In this document: in pieces, positions 55,400-64,000 of the stretch | Layout: every line of letters starts with the position of its first letter | How positions within the stretch are numbered: position 1 is the stretch's first letter | NCBI RefSeq assembly: GCF_019449565.1 | Contig: NZ_JAGRPM010000088.1 | Coordinates: 1-64,000 of the forward strand | Length of the DNA stretch: 64,000 bases | Direction: 5' to 3' | Source of the DNA: Rhodoblastus sp. | Lineage (GTDB): Bacteria; Pseudomonadota; Alphaproteobacteria; Rhizobiales; Beijerinckiaceae | Made by a program: the position numbers and the translations under genes | Notes under the pieces: model-generated | What the model was told of the DNA's origin: nothing | The model's database searches: none | Seen by the model: only the letters and a program-made list of their open reading frames with translations

Positions 55400-55939
55400 C
55401 TAGTGTCCTTCAAAAGCCAAAAGCGAGCGCACCGGCACGCCGAGGTCGCGGATTTTCTGGGCGCCGCCGAGTTCCGGCAGGTCGATCACGAAACAGGCGG
55501 CGACGATGTCCGCGCCCATCTGGCGCAGCAGCTTCACGGCGCCTTCGGCCGTGCCGCCGGTGGCGATGAGATCGTCGACCAGCAGCACCTTTTCGCCCGG
55601 CTTCACCGCGTCGCGGTGCATTTCCATCTCGTCCACGCCATATTCGAGGCTATAAGCCACCGAGACCGTGACATGGGGCAGCTTGCCCTTCTTGCGGATC
55701 GGGATGAAGCCGGCGGAAAGCTGATGCGCCACCGCGCCGCCGAGGATGAAGCCGCGCGCCTCCATGCCCGCGATCTGATCGATCTTCCGGCCAGCGAAAG
55801 GCTGCACCAATTCGTCCACGGCGCGGCGGAAGCTGCGCGCGTCGCCCAGCAGAGTAGTGATGTCGCGGAACATGATGCCCGGCTTGGGATAGTCGGGAAT
55901 GGTGCGGATGATGGTCTTGAGATCAGTCTCGAACGTCAT
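55400..55939 (-). CDS. apt: Adenine phosphoribosyltransferase
   Basis: Apt salvages adenine to AMP using PRPP. The 179-residue product has IRTIPDYPKPGIMFRDITTLLGD in part at the start, QIAGMEARGFILGGAVAHQL, and the PRPP-binding VLLVDDLIATGGTAEGA. I used ATG 55939, giving the usual family length; a codon eight positions upstream is also possible. The PRPP synthase gene lies just upstream in the same direction, with a terminator between them. Confidence 0.95.
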   Translation of the reverse strand: MTFETDLKTIIRTIPDYPKPGIMFRDITTLLGDARSFRRAVDELVQPFAGRKIDQIAGMEARGFILGGAVAHQLSAGFIPIRKKGKLPHVTVSVAYSLEYGVDEMEMHRDAVKPGEKVLLVDDLIATGGTAEGAVKLLRQMGADIVAACFVIDLPELGGAQKIRDLGVPVRSLLAFEGH

Positions 55940-56033
55940 GACGGCGGCGGTCTTTCTCAATGGGAATGGCGGCGGCGCGGATATGCCGGTTTGAAGAACC
56001 GGCTAGGAGCGAACGCGACCAAAAGTCCGTTTA

Positions 56034-56057
56034 AAAAACGGGCGTCATGTGACGCCC
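56034..56057 (-). terminator. Probable terminator of prs
   Basis: GGGCGTCA (56040-56047) pairs with TGACGCCC (56050-56057). On the minus strand a T-run follows (complement of AAAAAA near 56033-56038). It lies between prs and apt. Confidence 0.75.
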
Positions 56058-56125
56058 TTTCGGCTTACGCGAGGGAATCCTTGAACGCGACGAGCCGCGG
56101 TCAAGGCGAACAGGTATCAAAGACG

Positions 56126-57070
<945 letters not shown>

Positions 57071-57178
57071 GACGCTGCCTTTGCCTTGCCCGACTTCGGG
57101 CGCGTCTTAGCAGGGGGTTGAACAATGAACAATACGACTGCGGGACGCTGTCGTGATTTTGTTAAGAATCACGCGCGA

Positions 57179-57802
57179 TCAACGGGCCGGCGCATAGGAC
57201 AGGGCCTGCGGGGGCGGTGCGTCGAGGGAGGCCGGAGCAACGGCGTTTTTGACCGCGTCATTGGCGTTTTTAGCGGTGGCGGCGAGGGCTTCCGGCGTAT
57301 TGGAGAGAAAAGCGGCCAGTTCGCTGGCGCTGCGCTGGGCGAGCGCGGCGAGCGCGGCGGAATCCACCAGCGACCAGGGATCGGGCGCGGCGCCACGGAG
57401 CGCGATTTCGTCGTTCAGCCTTTGCGCGCGATGATTGGTCCGGTCATAAATGTCCCAGACGCAGGTGAGTCGCGCTCCGCCATCGACGGGAAAGGCGGAG
57501 ATATAGCCTCGGACGAGATAGCGCGCGGCGGCCGAATCGGTCAGCGCGACATCCTGCTGCCCGGCGGCGGCGTTGAAATAAGCCATGAACTGGCTTTGCA
57601 GCGGCGCCGGCGCGCCCTCCATCTGGGTGATGGCGATGGCGGCGGGACGGGGGCTGTAGCCCGAGGCGACGATCTGCGCGCCGGGCGCGGCAGATGTGGA
57701 GGCTGCGGGGCTGACATGTTCGTTGCAGCCGGATAGCGCCAGCGCCGCGATGACGGCGGAAAAGGGGATGAACCCGCGAAAAAGCGCTGACACAGCCGCC
57801 AT
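57179..57802 (-). CDS. Putative lipoprotein
   Basis: The 207-residue product has a lipoprotein signal (FSAVIAALALSGC, lipobox Cys near residue 26) and an Ala/Ser-rich start. The remaining part (about 45-180) has a compact domain with QMEGAPAPLQSQFMAYFNAAAG and RYLVRGYISAFPVDGGARLTCVWDIYD. The family is not recognised with certainty. It should be anchored in the membrane on the periplasmic side. It stands alone between prs and uvrC. Confidence 0.75.
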   Translation of the reverse strand: MAAVSALFRGFIPFSAVIAALALSGCNEHVSPAASTSAAPGAQIVASGYSPRPAAIAITQMEGAPAPLQSQFMAYFNAAAGQQDVALTDSAAARYLVRGYISAFPVDGGARLTCVWDIYDRTNHRAQRLNDEIALRGAAPDPWSLVDSAALAALAQRSASELAAFLSNTPEALAATAKNANDAVKNAVAPASLDAPPPQALSYAPAR

Positions 57803-57931
57803 GAAATTTCGCCCCTGACGAATTATTGACTATTCGTTAATGAAAGAGCTAGCCGCAATTGTGACGGACGTCCAGCCCCGGTTGCGCTTTTGCTTAAGGG
57901 GGCCATTTCACGGCGGCCTCAAGACGCTTAA

Positions 57932-59986
57932 ATGAAGGCCATGAGCCGCACCAAGAACCCCATCGACCTGCCGCCGCCGGAGCCTTTCGAGGCAGAAGAC
58001 CTCGCGGCAGAAGACCTCGCGGAAAGCGCCGAAGACATCCTGATCGACGAATCGGACGCCGAGGAAAGCTCGGGGGTCGAGCTCGACCTGGAGGGCGAGG
58101 CCGGCGCCGCCTCGCTCAAGCGCGGCCTGCGGGCGATTCGAGACCATTGGAAACACGCGCCGATGAGTCCGGGCGTCTATCGCATGCTCGGCGAAGGCGG
58201 CGAGGTGCTATATGTCGGCAAGGCGAAAAGCCTGCGCAAGCGCGTCGCCTCCTATACGCGCTTCGCCGGCCACACCAACCGCATTGCGCGGATGATCGCG
58301 CTGACCGCGTCGATGGTCTTCGTCTCGACCCGCACCGAGGTCGAGGCGCTGCTGCTTGAATCCAATCTCATCAAGCAGCTCAAGCCGCGCTTCAACGTGC
58401 TGATGCGCGACGACAAGAGCTTCCCCTATATCCTGCTAACCCGCGACGAGCGCGGCGCGCGGCTCACCAAGCATCGCGGCGCGCGCAGCCTCAAGGGCGA
58501 TTATTTCGGGCCCTTCGCCAATGTCGGGGCGGTCAACCGCACGCTCAACGTGCTGCAGCGCGCCTTTCTGCTGCGCTCCTGCGAAAACTCCTTTTACGAC
58601 AATCGCTCGCGGCCTTGCCTGCTGTTCCAGATCAAGCGCTGCGCCGCCCCCTGCACTGGGGAAGTTTCGCAGGAGCAATATTCCGAGCTGGCGTGCGAGG
58701 CGCGCGACTTCCTGGCCGGAAAATCGCGGGCGGTTCGCGAGCGGCTCGCGGGCGAGATGAACGAGGCGTCGGAAAAGCTCGAATTCGAACGCGCGGCGCG
58801 GCTGCGCGACCGCATTTCCGCGCTCGCCGCCATTCAGGGACAGCAGGGCGTCAATCCGCGCGGCGTCCCGGAGGCCGACGTTTTCGCCGTGCATGAAGAG
58901 GCCGGACAGTTCTGCGTCGAGGCGGTGTTTTATCGCGCCTGTCAGAACTGGGGCAATCGCGCCTATTTCCCGCGCGCCGACCGCACGCTTACGCCCGGCG
59001 AGGTGCTGGGTCCCTTCATCGCGCAATTTTATGCCGAGCGGCCGCCGCCTGGGCTGGTGCTGCTCTCGCATGCGGTCGAGGAGTCGGCCTGGCTGTCCGA
59101 GGCCTTGTCGCAGCAATACCAGCACAAGGTCGAAATTCATGTGCCGCAGCGCGGCGAGAAGCGCGAGATGGTGGTCGACGCCCAAAACAACGCCCGGGAG
59201 GCTTTGGGCCGCCGCCTTGCCGACAGCGCCAGCCAGACGAAGCTGCTGGAGTCGCTTGGCGCCGCGTTCGGCATGGAGAAACCGCCGCGACGCGTCGAGG
59301 TCTATGACAATTCCCACATCATGGGCAGCTCCGCCATAGGCGGAATGGTCGTCGCGGGGCCGCAGGGCTTCGTGAAAAACCAGTACCGCACCTTCAATAT
59401 CAAAAGCGAACTCACGCCCGGCGACGACTACGCCATGATGCGCGAGGTCCTTTCGCGCCGCTTCTCGCGTCTGTTGAAGGAGGCCCAAGAGGAGAGCCAA
59501 GCGCCAGCGCCCTCTGACCCCGACGCCTTTCCGCAAGCGCCCGATCTGATCCTGATCGACGGCGGGCGCGGCCAGTTCGAGGCGGTGCGGGCCGTGATCG
59601 ACGAGCTGGGCGTGACGGGCGTGACGCTGGCCTCCATCGCCAAGGGCGCCGACCGCAACGCCGGCCGCGAGACCTTTTTCGTCGCCGGGCGCGAGCCGTT
59701 CAAACTGGCGCCGCGCGATCCGGCGCTTTATTTCGTGCAGCGGCTGCGCGACGAAGCGCATCGCTTCGCCATCGGCACGCATCGGGCGCGGCGCAAGAAG
59801 GAATTTGCGAAAAACCCGCTTGATGAAATCGCCGGAATCGGGCCGGCGCGCAAAAGGGCTTTGTTGCAAGCCTTTGGCACGGCCAAATCCGTGGCGGCGG
59901 CCGCGCTGGCCGACATCGAAAAGACGCCCGGCTTTTCCGCAGCCACCGCCAAGCTGGTGTTCGACCATTTCCATGAAAAAGGGTGA
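57932..59986 (+). CDS. uvrC: UvrC, excinuclease subunit C
   Basis: UvrC makes both cuts in nucleotide excision repair. The 684-residue product has a GIY-YIG nuclease domain (MSPGVYRMLGEGGEVLYVGKAKSLRKRV, about 78-160), a cysteine group (RSRPCLLFQIKRCAAPC), a UVR segment, an RNase H-like domain (EVYDNSHIMGSS, LILIDGGRGQF) and C-terminal helix-hairpin-helix motifs (DEIAGIGPARKRALLQAFG). An acidic extension of about 75 residues at the N terminus is unusual and contains a duplicated AEDLA segment. The pgsA gene follows closely. Confidence 0.95.
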   Translation: MKAMSRTKNPIDLPPPEPFEAEDLAAEDLAESAEDILIDESDAEESSGVELDLEGEAGAASLKRGLRAIRDHWKHAPMSPGVYRMLGEGGEVLYVGKAKSLRKRVASYTRFAGHTNRIARMIALTASMVFVSTRTEVEALLLESNLIKQLKPRFNVLMRDDKSFPYILLTRDERGARLTKHRGARSLKGDYFGPFANVGAVNRTLNVLQRAFLLRSCENSFYDNRSRPCLLFQIKRCAAPCTGEVSQEQYSELACEARDFLAGKSRAVRERLAGEMNEASEKLEFERAARLRDRISALAAIQGQQGVNPRGVPEADVFAVHEEAGQFCVEAVFYRACQNWGNRAYFPRADRTLTPGEVLGPFIAQFYAERPPPGLVLLSHAVEESAWLSEALSQQYQHKVEIHVPQRGEKREMVVDAQNNAREALGRRLADSASQTKLLESLGAAFGMEKPPRRVEVYDNSHIMGSSAIGGMVVAGPQGFVKNQYRTFNIKSELTPGDDYAMMREVLSRRFSRLLKEAQEESQAPAPSDPDAFPQAPDLILIDGGRGQFEAVRAVIDELGVTGVTLASIAKGADRNAGRETFFVAGREPFKLAPRDPALYFVQRLRDEAHRFAIGTHRARRKKEFAKNPLDEIAGIGPARKRALLQAFGTAKSVAAAALADIEKTPGFSAATAKLVFDHFHEKG

Positions 59987-60057
59987 GGGAAGGGGCGCGG
60001 CGCTTTCGCTCGGAAAAAGCCGTTGACGCGGCTGCGCGAAAAAGCTTCCCTCCGGCG

Positions 60058-60654
60058 ATGTTATTCCGCCCCGTTCGCACCGGCGCCAGCCGCACTTTCA
60101 ATCTGCCGAACATTCTGACGTTCGGCCGGGTCGTGATCGTGCCGGCGGTGGTGGCCTGCCTGTTCTGGCCGGACGAATATGCCTTGCGCTGGACGGCGCT
60201 CGGTCTGTTCATCGTCGCGGCGATCACGGATTTTTTCGACGGCTACCTCGCCCGCGCCTGGGGGCAGCAATCGGCGCTCGGCCGCATGCTCGACCCCATC
60301 GCCGACAAATTGCTGGTCTCGGCGGTGCTGCTCATTCTCGTCGCCGACGGCACCATCAAGAGCTGGTCGCTCTGGGCGGCCATCGTCATCCTCTGCCGCG
60401 AAATCCTGGTGTCCGGCCTGCGCGAATTTCTGGCCGAGCTGAAGGTCTCGGTGCCGGTCAGCAAGGTCGCCAAATGGAAGACAACCATGCAGATGATTGC
60501 TTTGGGCTTCCTCATCGCGGGCCGCGCGGGCGAACTCGTCCTGCCGGGGACCACGCGGATCGGCCTCTTCCTGCTCTGGATTTCCGCGATCCTCACGCTT
60601 TACACCGGCTGGGACTATATGAAGGCCGGGATCAAACATGTGGTCGAGGAATGA
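60058..60654 (+). CDS. pgsA: CDP-diacylglycerol-glycerol-3-phosphate phosphatidyltransferase
   Basis: PgsA makes phosphatidylglycerophosphate, the precursor of phosphatidylglycerol. The 198-residue membrane protein has FNLPNILTFGRVVIVP at the start and the CDP-alcohol phosphotransferase motif DFFDGYLAR...GRMLDPIADKL near residues 60-85, with several membrane helices. ATG 60058 is used; an in-frame GTG at 59983 would give an untypical leader. Its stop overlaps the moaD start. The uvrC-pgsA-moaD-moaE order is common in alphaproteobacteria. Confidence 0.93.
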   Translation: MLFRPVRTGASRTFNLPNILTFGRVVIVPAVVACLFWPDEYALRWTALGLFIVAAITDFFDGYLARAWGQQSALGRMLDPIADKLLVSAVLLILVADGTIKSWSLWAAIVILCREILVSGLREFLAELKVSVPVSKVAKWKTTMQMIALGFLIAGRAGELVLPGTTRIGLFLLWISAILTLYTGWDYMKAGIKHVVEE

Positions 60655-60899
60655 GGCTGGTCTATTTCGCATCCCTGCGTGAGCGCATCGGCAAGTCCGA
60701 GGAAGAGCTGGACCTGCCCGACTCCTTGCGCACCATCGGCGAATTGATCGACTGGCTCGCCGCGCGCGACGAATTCTACGCCGCCGCCTTCGCCAAGGGC
60801 ATTGCCCGCGCCGCCATCAACAAGAAGCATGTCAAGCCCGAGGCGCTCATCGCCGGCGCGCGCGAAATCGCTTTCTTCCCGCCCATGACGGGGGGGTAG
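60651..60899 (+). CDS. moaD: MoaD, molybdopterin synthase small subunit
   Basis: The 82-residue ubiquitin-like protein carries the sulfur for molybdopterin dithiolene formation on its C-terminal Gly-Gly, visible in FFPPMTGG. The start ATG overlaps the pgsA stop (ATGA). It is followed after five bases by moaE, its partner. MRLVYFASLRERIGKSEEEL at the N terminus fits the family well. Confidence 0.95.
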   Translation: MRLVYFASLRERIGKSEEELDLPDSLRTIGELIDWLAARDEFYAAAFAKGIARAAINKKHVKPEALIAGAREIAFFPPMTGG

Positions 60900-60904
60900 G
60901 CGCC

Positions 60905-61372
60905 ATGATTCCGCGAAAGATCCGTGTCCAGAGCGAGAATTTCGACGCCGCCGCCGAGAGCGCGGCTCTGACCGAGGGGCGGCGCGACATTGGCGCCATC
61001 GCCTCCTTCATCGGCTTGTGCCGCGACGAGGCGGGGACGCTCGAAGCCCTTGAGCTTGAGTATTATCCGGGCATGGCGGAGGAGGAGATCGCCCGCATCG
61101 CGGACGAGGCCGAGCGCCGCTGGCCGTTGCTTGGCGTGACCGTGATCCACCGTCACGGCCGGATCAGACCCGGTGAGCAGATCGTGCTGGTGCTCTGCGC
61201 CAGCGCTCATCGCGCGGCGGCTTTTTCCGCCGCTGAATTCCTGATGGATTTTCTGAAATCCCGCGCGCCTTTCTGGAAGAAAGAGCATCGCGCCGACGGG
61301 ACGCAAGGCGAATGGGTCGCCGCCAAGGACGCCGACGAAGCGGCGCTGGAGCGGTGGAGCCGCGACGCCTGA
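60905..61372 (+). CDS. moaE: MoaE, molybdopterin synthase large subunit
   Basis: MoaE with MoaD converts cyclic pyranopterin monophosphate to molybdopterin. The 155-residue product shows GAIASFIGLCRDEAG, LELEYYPGMAEEEI, VTVIHRHGRIRPGEQIVLVLCAS, the catalytic Lys region KSRAPFWKKEH and the terminal GEWV. It completes the pgsA-moaD-moaE unit. The product would be needed for molybdoenzymes other than nitrogenase. Confidence 0.95.
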   Translation: MIPRKIRVQSENFDAAAESAALTEGRRDIGAIASFIGLCRDEAGTLEALELEYYPGMAEEEIARIADEAERRWPLLGVTVIHRHGRIRPGEQIVLVLCASAHRAAAFSAAEFLMDFLKSRAPFWKKEHRADGTQGEWVAAKDADEAALERWSRDA

Positions 61373-61409
61373 AACGGCGGGCGGAAGCCGCGCCGCGTCC
61401 GGACTCCGC

Positions 61410-62057
61410 TCAGAGCCGTTCGATCTTGCGCGCCGCCTCGTCGATCAAGTCCGCGATTTCGAACAGGATTTTCTTGTCGGGTTCGCTCGAAAGGCGCTGG
61501 CCCAGAGCGGTCTTCAGATTTTGCATCGCACGGGCGACAGGGCCAGCTTCCATAGGCCGGGCGCGGTCGCCGAGGGCGTCGAGTCGCGCCAGCGCCGCAT
61601 CGGCCTCCCGGCGATGTTCGCCCAGAAAACTCTTGCCGGCTTCGGTGAGCGTGAACTGCCTTTTGGCGCCTTCCGAGGCCTGGGCTTCGATATGGCCGAT
61701 TTCCTCCAGAAGGGTGAGGGTCGGGTAAATGATGCCCGGGCTTGGCGCATAGGCGCCGCCGGTGCGCGTTTCGATCTCGCGGATGAGGTCATAGCCGTGA
61801 CGCGGCTCCGTTTCCATCAGCGCAAGCAAGACGAGCTTCAACTCGCCGCCGTCAAACATGCGGCGCTTTTCGCCGCGGCCGAAGCCATGCCGGCCGAAGA
61901 ACGGGCCTTCGCCGGCCTCGAACATGCGGCGTCCCCGGCGGGAAGGGCGGTCGAAGGGGCCGTCAGCCATGGATGCATCCTTGTTGTGGAAAAACGGCCG
62001 ATGGCCGTGCCGGTCGGAATGAGGGCCGCGCCCGCGTCCGCTGAATTGTTCAAACAT
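61410..62057 (-). CDS. PadR-family regulator (YqjI-like)
   Basis: The 215-residue product has a Gly/Arg/His-rich N-terminal leader (about 1-65, with HSDRHGHRPFFH that may bind metal) followed by a PadR winged helix-turn-helix (ELKLVLLALMETEPRHGYDLIREIE, then SPGIIYPTLTLLEEIGHI) and a helical C-terminal dimerisation part. The build is that of YqjI, a nickel/iron-responsive repressor. Palindromic GATATATC elements upstream are likely operator sites. It reads toward moaE. Confidence 0.85.
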   Translation of the reverse strand: MFEQFSGRGRGPHSDRHGHRPFFHNKDASMADGPFDRPSRRGRRMFEAGEGPFFGRHGFGRGEKRRMFDGGELKLVLLALMETEPRHGYDLIREIETRTGGAYAPSPGIIYPTLTLLEEIGHIEAQASEGAKRQFTLTEAGKSFLGEHRREADAALARLDALGDRARPMEAGPVARAMQNLKTALGQRLSSEPDKKILFEIADLIDEAARKIERL

Positions 62058-62068
62058 GTGTTATCTCC

Positions 62069-62190
62069 GATATATCTTTTTGCAGGTTGTGAAAAGTCTC
62101 CGAACCTTCCGCAGTCATGGTTTGGGGGATTCGAAGGCGGAGCAAGTCGTTCTTAGCTCGCTCTTGAACGAGACAGATATATCTTAGATA
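62069..62190. promoter_or_regulatory. Operator-like ATATC palindromes upstream of the PadR gene
   Basis: GATATATC occurs at 62069-62076 and within the ten-base palindrome AGATATATCT at 62175-62184, followed by TAGATATGA. They are about 106 bp apart in the region between the PadR gene and the ilvE terminator. PadR regulators often autoregulate through such dyads. Confidence 0.55.
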
Positions 62191-62219
62191 TGAAACTGTC
62201 AACAGGGTCGTTGTGCAAC

Positions 62220-62252
62220 AAAAAAGGCGCCGGACGTGGAGCGTCCGGCGCC
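62220..62252 (-). terminator. Terminator of ilvE
   Basis: GGCGCCGGACG (62226-62236) pairs perfectly with CGTCCGGCGCC (62242-62252) around TGGAG. On the minus strand six T residues follow (complement of A at 62220-62225). Confidence 0.9.
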
Positions 62253-62292
62253 TGGCCGCCAAAGCGGCTTGATCCTTACAGAGTCTTGCCCC

Positions 62293-63198
62293 TCAGAGGG
62301 AAATATCCGCAGAAACGGCATTCTCGGCCGGCTCGACTTCCCTCGTATAGGCTTCAATCAGCGTGCGCGAAATCGCGCCGGGGGTGAAGTGGTAAGGCCC
62401 GATCTCGGAAACGGGCGTGACCTCCGCGCCCGTGCCGCAGATGAAGCATTCGTCGAAGCTTTCCAGCTCCTCGGGCATGATGCGGCGTTCGTTGACCTTG
62501 ATCCCATTCGCCTTGGCGAGGCCGATCACGGTTTGGCGAGTGATGCCATTCAGGAAGCAATCGGCGATCGGGGTATGGATTTCGCCATCCTTGACGAACA
62601 GGATGTTCGCTCCGGTGCATTCGGCGACGCGACCCTGCCAGTCGAGCATCATGGCGTCGGCATAGCCGCGCCGTTCCGCACGATGTTTCGAGATCGTGCA
62701 GATCATGTAAAGGCCGGCGGCCTTGGAGGCGCAGGGCGCGCAGGCCGGATCGGGGCGGCGATATTCGGCGATGTCGAGGCGGATGCCCTTCATCTTGGTG
62801 GCGATATCGAACATCGAGGGCCAGTCCCAGACCGCGATGGCGACATTGATCGTGGCGTGCTGCGCGGAAATGGCCATCATTTCAGAGCCGCGCCAGGCGA
62901 CCGGGCGCACATAGCAATTGGTGAGGCCGTTTTTCGCGACGACCAGATCCTTGGCCGCGTCAAGCTCCTCGACCGTATAGGGAATTTCGAAATCGAGCAG
63001 TTCCGCCGATTTCTTGAAGCGCTCGGAATGCTCGCGCGACTTGAAGATGCGGCCGCCATAGGCGCGCTCGCCCTCGAACACGCAGGAACCGTAATGCAGC
63101 CCGTGGGAGAGGACGTGCAATTTGGCGTCTTTCCATTCTACGAGGGCGCCGTTCATCCAGATGAAACCGTCGCGCTGGTCAAATGGCAGAACCGTCAT
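62293..63198 (-). CDS. ilvE: Branched-chain amino-acid aminotransferase
   Basis: IlvE makes valine, leucine and isoleucine from their 2-oxo acids with glutamate. The 301-residue fold-type IV PLP enzyme has WMNGALVEWKDAKLHVLSHGLHYGS in part, the FEGERAYGG arm, YVRPVAWRG, the PLP Lys in ASKAAGLYM and the conserved GRVAECTGANIL and ITRQTVIGLA segments. It is divergent from the petP-like regulator and ends at a strong terminator. Confidence 0.95.
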   Translation of the reverse strand: MTVLPFDQRDGFIWMNGALVEWKDAKLHVLSHGLHYGSCVFEGERAYGGRIFKSREHSERFKKSAELLDFEIPYTVEELDAAKDLVVAKNGLTNCYVRPVAWRGSEMMAISAQHATINVAIAVWDWPSMFDIATKMKGIRLDIAEYRRPDPACAPCASKAAGLYMICTISKHRAERRGYADAMMLDWQGRVAECTGANILFVKDGEIHTPIADCFLNGITRQTVIGLAKANGIKVNERRIMPEELESFDECFICGTGAEVTPVSEIGPYHFTPGAISRTLIEAYTREVEPAENAVSADISL

Positions 63199-63307
63199 GG
63201 CATGATCCTCGTAAAACGTCCCTGTGGGGAGGCTTGACTGCTAACAACCGACCTGAAATATGTCAATAGAACTGACATAATTTGCAGGACGCCGGACGGG
63301 AGACCGC

Positions 63308-63874
63308 ATGGCAGACGCTTTGCCGAAGAAAAGCGCGCAGCCCGAGACGAAGGACCAGTCGCCGCAGCCCGAGCCGATGTTCGATCTGATCGAATTGTTC
63401 TTCTTCGCCTATCGCGATTTCGTCGGCGACGCCGACCGCCTGCTGACCCGCTATAATTTCGGCCGCGCCCATCACCGCGTGCTTTATTTCGTCGACCGCC
63501 GCCCGGGCCTTTCCGTGGCGGAGCTGCTGGATCTGCTGAAAATCACCAAGCAAAGCCTGTCGCGCGTGTTGAAGGACCTGCTCGATCAGAATTACATCGA
63601 GCAGCATCCGGGACTGCTCGATCGCCGCCAGCGCCTGATGTTCCCGACCCGGAAGGGCGAGGCTCTGGCGCTTGAGCTGGCCGAGCTTCAGTCGCGCCGT
63701 TTCGCCCGCGCGCTCGAAATCCTGCCCGGCGGGGCGCGCGCCCAGGGCGCCGCCTTCCTCGCCGCCATGTGCGATCCAGCCATGTGCGACCCGGCCACAT
63801 CCGACCCGGTCATATGCGATCCCGCGAGGGGTTCGAATGTGAAAGGCGATCCCGCGACCGGAGGCGCGTCATGA
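63308..63874 (+). CDS. petP: MarR-family regulator, PetP-like
   Basis: The 188-residue product has a MarR winged helix-turn-helix (YNFGRAHHRVLYFVDRRPGLSVAELLDLLKITKQSLSRVLKDL in part) and wing (LLDRRQRLMFPTRKGEAL). A MarR gene overlapping an OmpR-type regulator next to ilvE matches the petP-petR pair of alphaproteobacteria. The C-terminal 35 residues are an odd repeat of CDPA-like units (MCDPAMCDPATSDPVICDP). Its stop overlaps the next start (ATGA). Confidence 0.85.
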   Translation: MADALPKKSAQPETKDQSPQPEPMFDLIELFFFAYRDFVGDADRLLTRYNFGRAHHRVLYFVDRRPGLSVAELLDLLKITKQSLSRVLKDLLDQNYIEQHPGLLDRRQRLMFPTRKGEALALELAELQSRRFARALEILPGGARAQGAAFLAAMCDPAMCDPATSDPVICDPARGSNVKGDPATGGAS

Positions 63875-64000
63875 CTGAAGCCGACAACCTGCCGCCGGCC
63901 GACGACGCCTTGCATCTTCTGGTAGTCGACGACGACCGCCGCATTCGCAATCTGCTCAAGCGCTATCTACAGGGCGAGGGCTATCGCGTGACGGCCGCCG
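63871..64000 (+). CDS. petR: OmpR-type response regulator, PetR-like (cut by the window end)
   Basis: Only the first 43 codons are present. They show the start of a receiver domain: LHLLVVDDDRRIRNLLKRYL with the acidic DDD cluster, then GEGYRVTAA. The ATG overlaps the upstream stop. PetR in purple bacteria is needed for expression of the cytochrome bc1 genes. The rest lies beyond the window. Confidence 0.8.
   Translation, partial: MTEADNLPPADDALHLLVVDDDRRIRNLLKRYLQGEGYRVTAA

Overview
The window is high-GC DNA from an alphaproteobacterium. The evidence is a NifA with the rhizobial four-cysteine linker, CpdR, a PetP/PetR-type pair, an Irr-type iron box and a ROSE-like thermometer on an hsp20 gene. 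Gene content and order fit a diazotroph of the Hyphomicrobiales, possibly Beijerinckiaceae or Methylocystaceae, but that placement is inference. The nitrogenase structural genes nifHDK are not in the window.

Region 1 (1-3800) is a mobile segment. It holds the terminal repeats of an IS21-like element, a stand-alone protein resembling the A subunit of topoisomerase VI (Spo11 superfamily), and a minus-strand integrase operon. Region 2 (3.8-20.2 kb) is a nif accessory cluster. It carries an AAA+ ATPase, an A-type Fe-S carrier, Nfu, CysE, NifW, NifA, ferredoxin, NifT, a SIR2-like protein, NifB, FdxN, a second A-type protein, TPR and LRV/Fe-S proteins, two NifZ proteins, a DegT-fold protein without its PLP lysine, a [2Fe-2S] ferredoxin, SufE and GST. 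A short operon with a Rieske protein, two small proteins and a truncated hemoglobin ends it. Sigma-54 (-24/-12) promoters with NifA sites (TGT-N10-ACA) stand in front of several of these units.

Region 3 (20.3-27.2 kb) has a DUF1254/DUF1214 protein with a divergent AraC regulator. A NifA-controlled minus-strand operon iscA-nifS-nifV plus two small genes follows, then a HTH/periplasmic-binding-like regulator. Region 4 (27.3-39.3 kb) is mostly housekeeping: gltBD for ammonium assimilation, hsp20, a lysophospholipase-like hydrolase, an inositol-monophosphatase-family phosphatase, an N-formylglutamate amidohydrolase, cpdR and tRNA-Val(GAC).

Region 5 (39.3-44.8 kb) is a rearranged patch. The 3' end of tRNA-Val and its terminator recur 2.4 kb downstream around ada and a pyridoxamine-oxidase-like gene. 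The patch also holds a decayed gene with a tonB-like tail, a secreted-protein gene stopped at codon 2, and a gene with an AT-rich 3' half. Region 6 (44.8-50.5 kb) is an iron-uptake operon: receptor, PKHD hydroxylase, ExbB, ExbD and TonB, with an Irr-type box upstream. Region 7 (50.5-64 kb) is core genome: K+ channel, membrane glycosyltransferase, RhlE-like helicase, apt, prs, uvrC, pgsA, moaD, moaE, a PadR regulator with operator-like palindromes, ilvE, and a petP/petR-like pair cut by the window end.

The nif genes work together as one programme. NifA and sigma-54 switch on sulfur supply (CysE, NifS, SufE), Fe-S scaffolds and carriers, NifB for FeMo-co core synthesis, NifV for homocitrate, ferredoxins as electron donors and NifW/NifZ for maturation. 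Nearby GOGAT, iron-uptake and molybdopterin genes serve connected needs.
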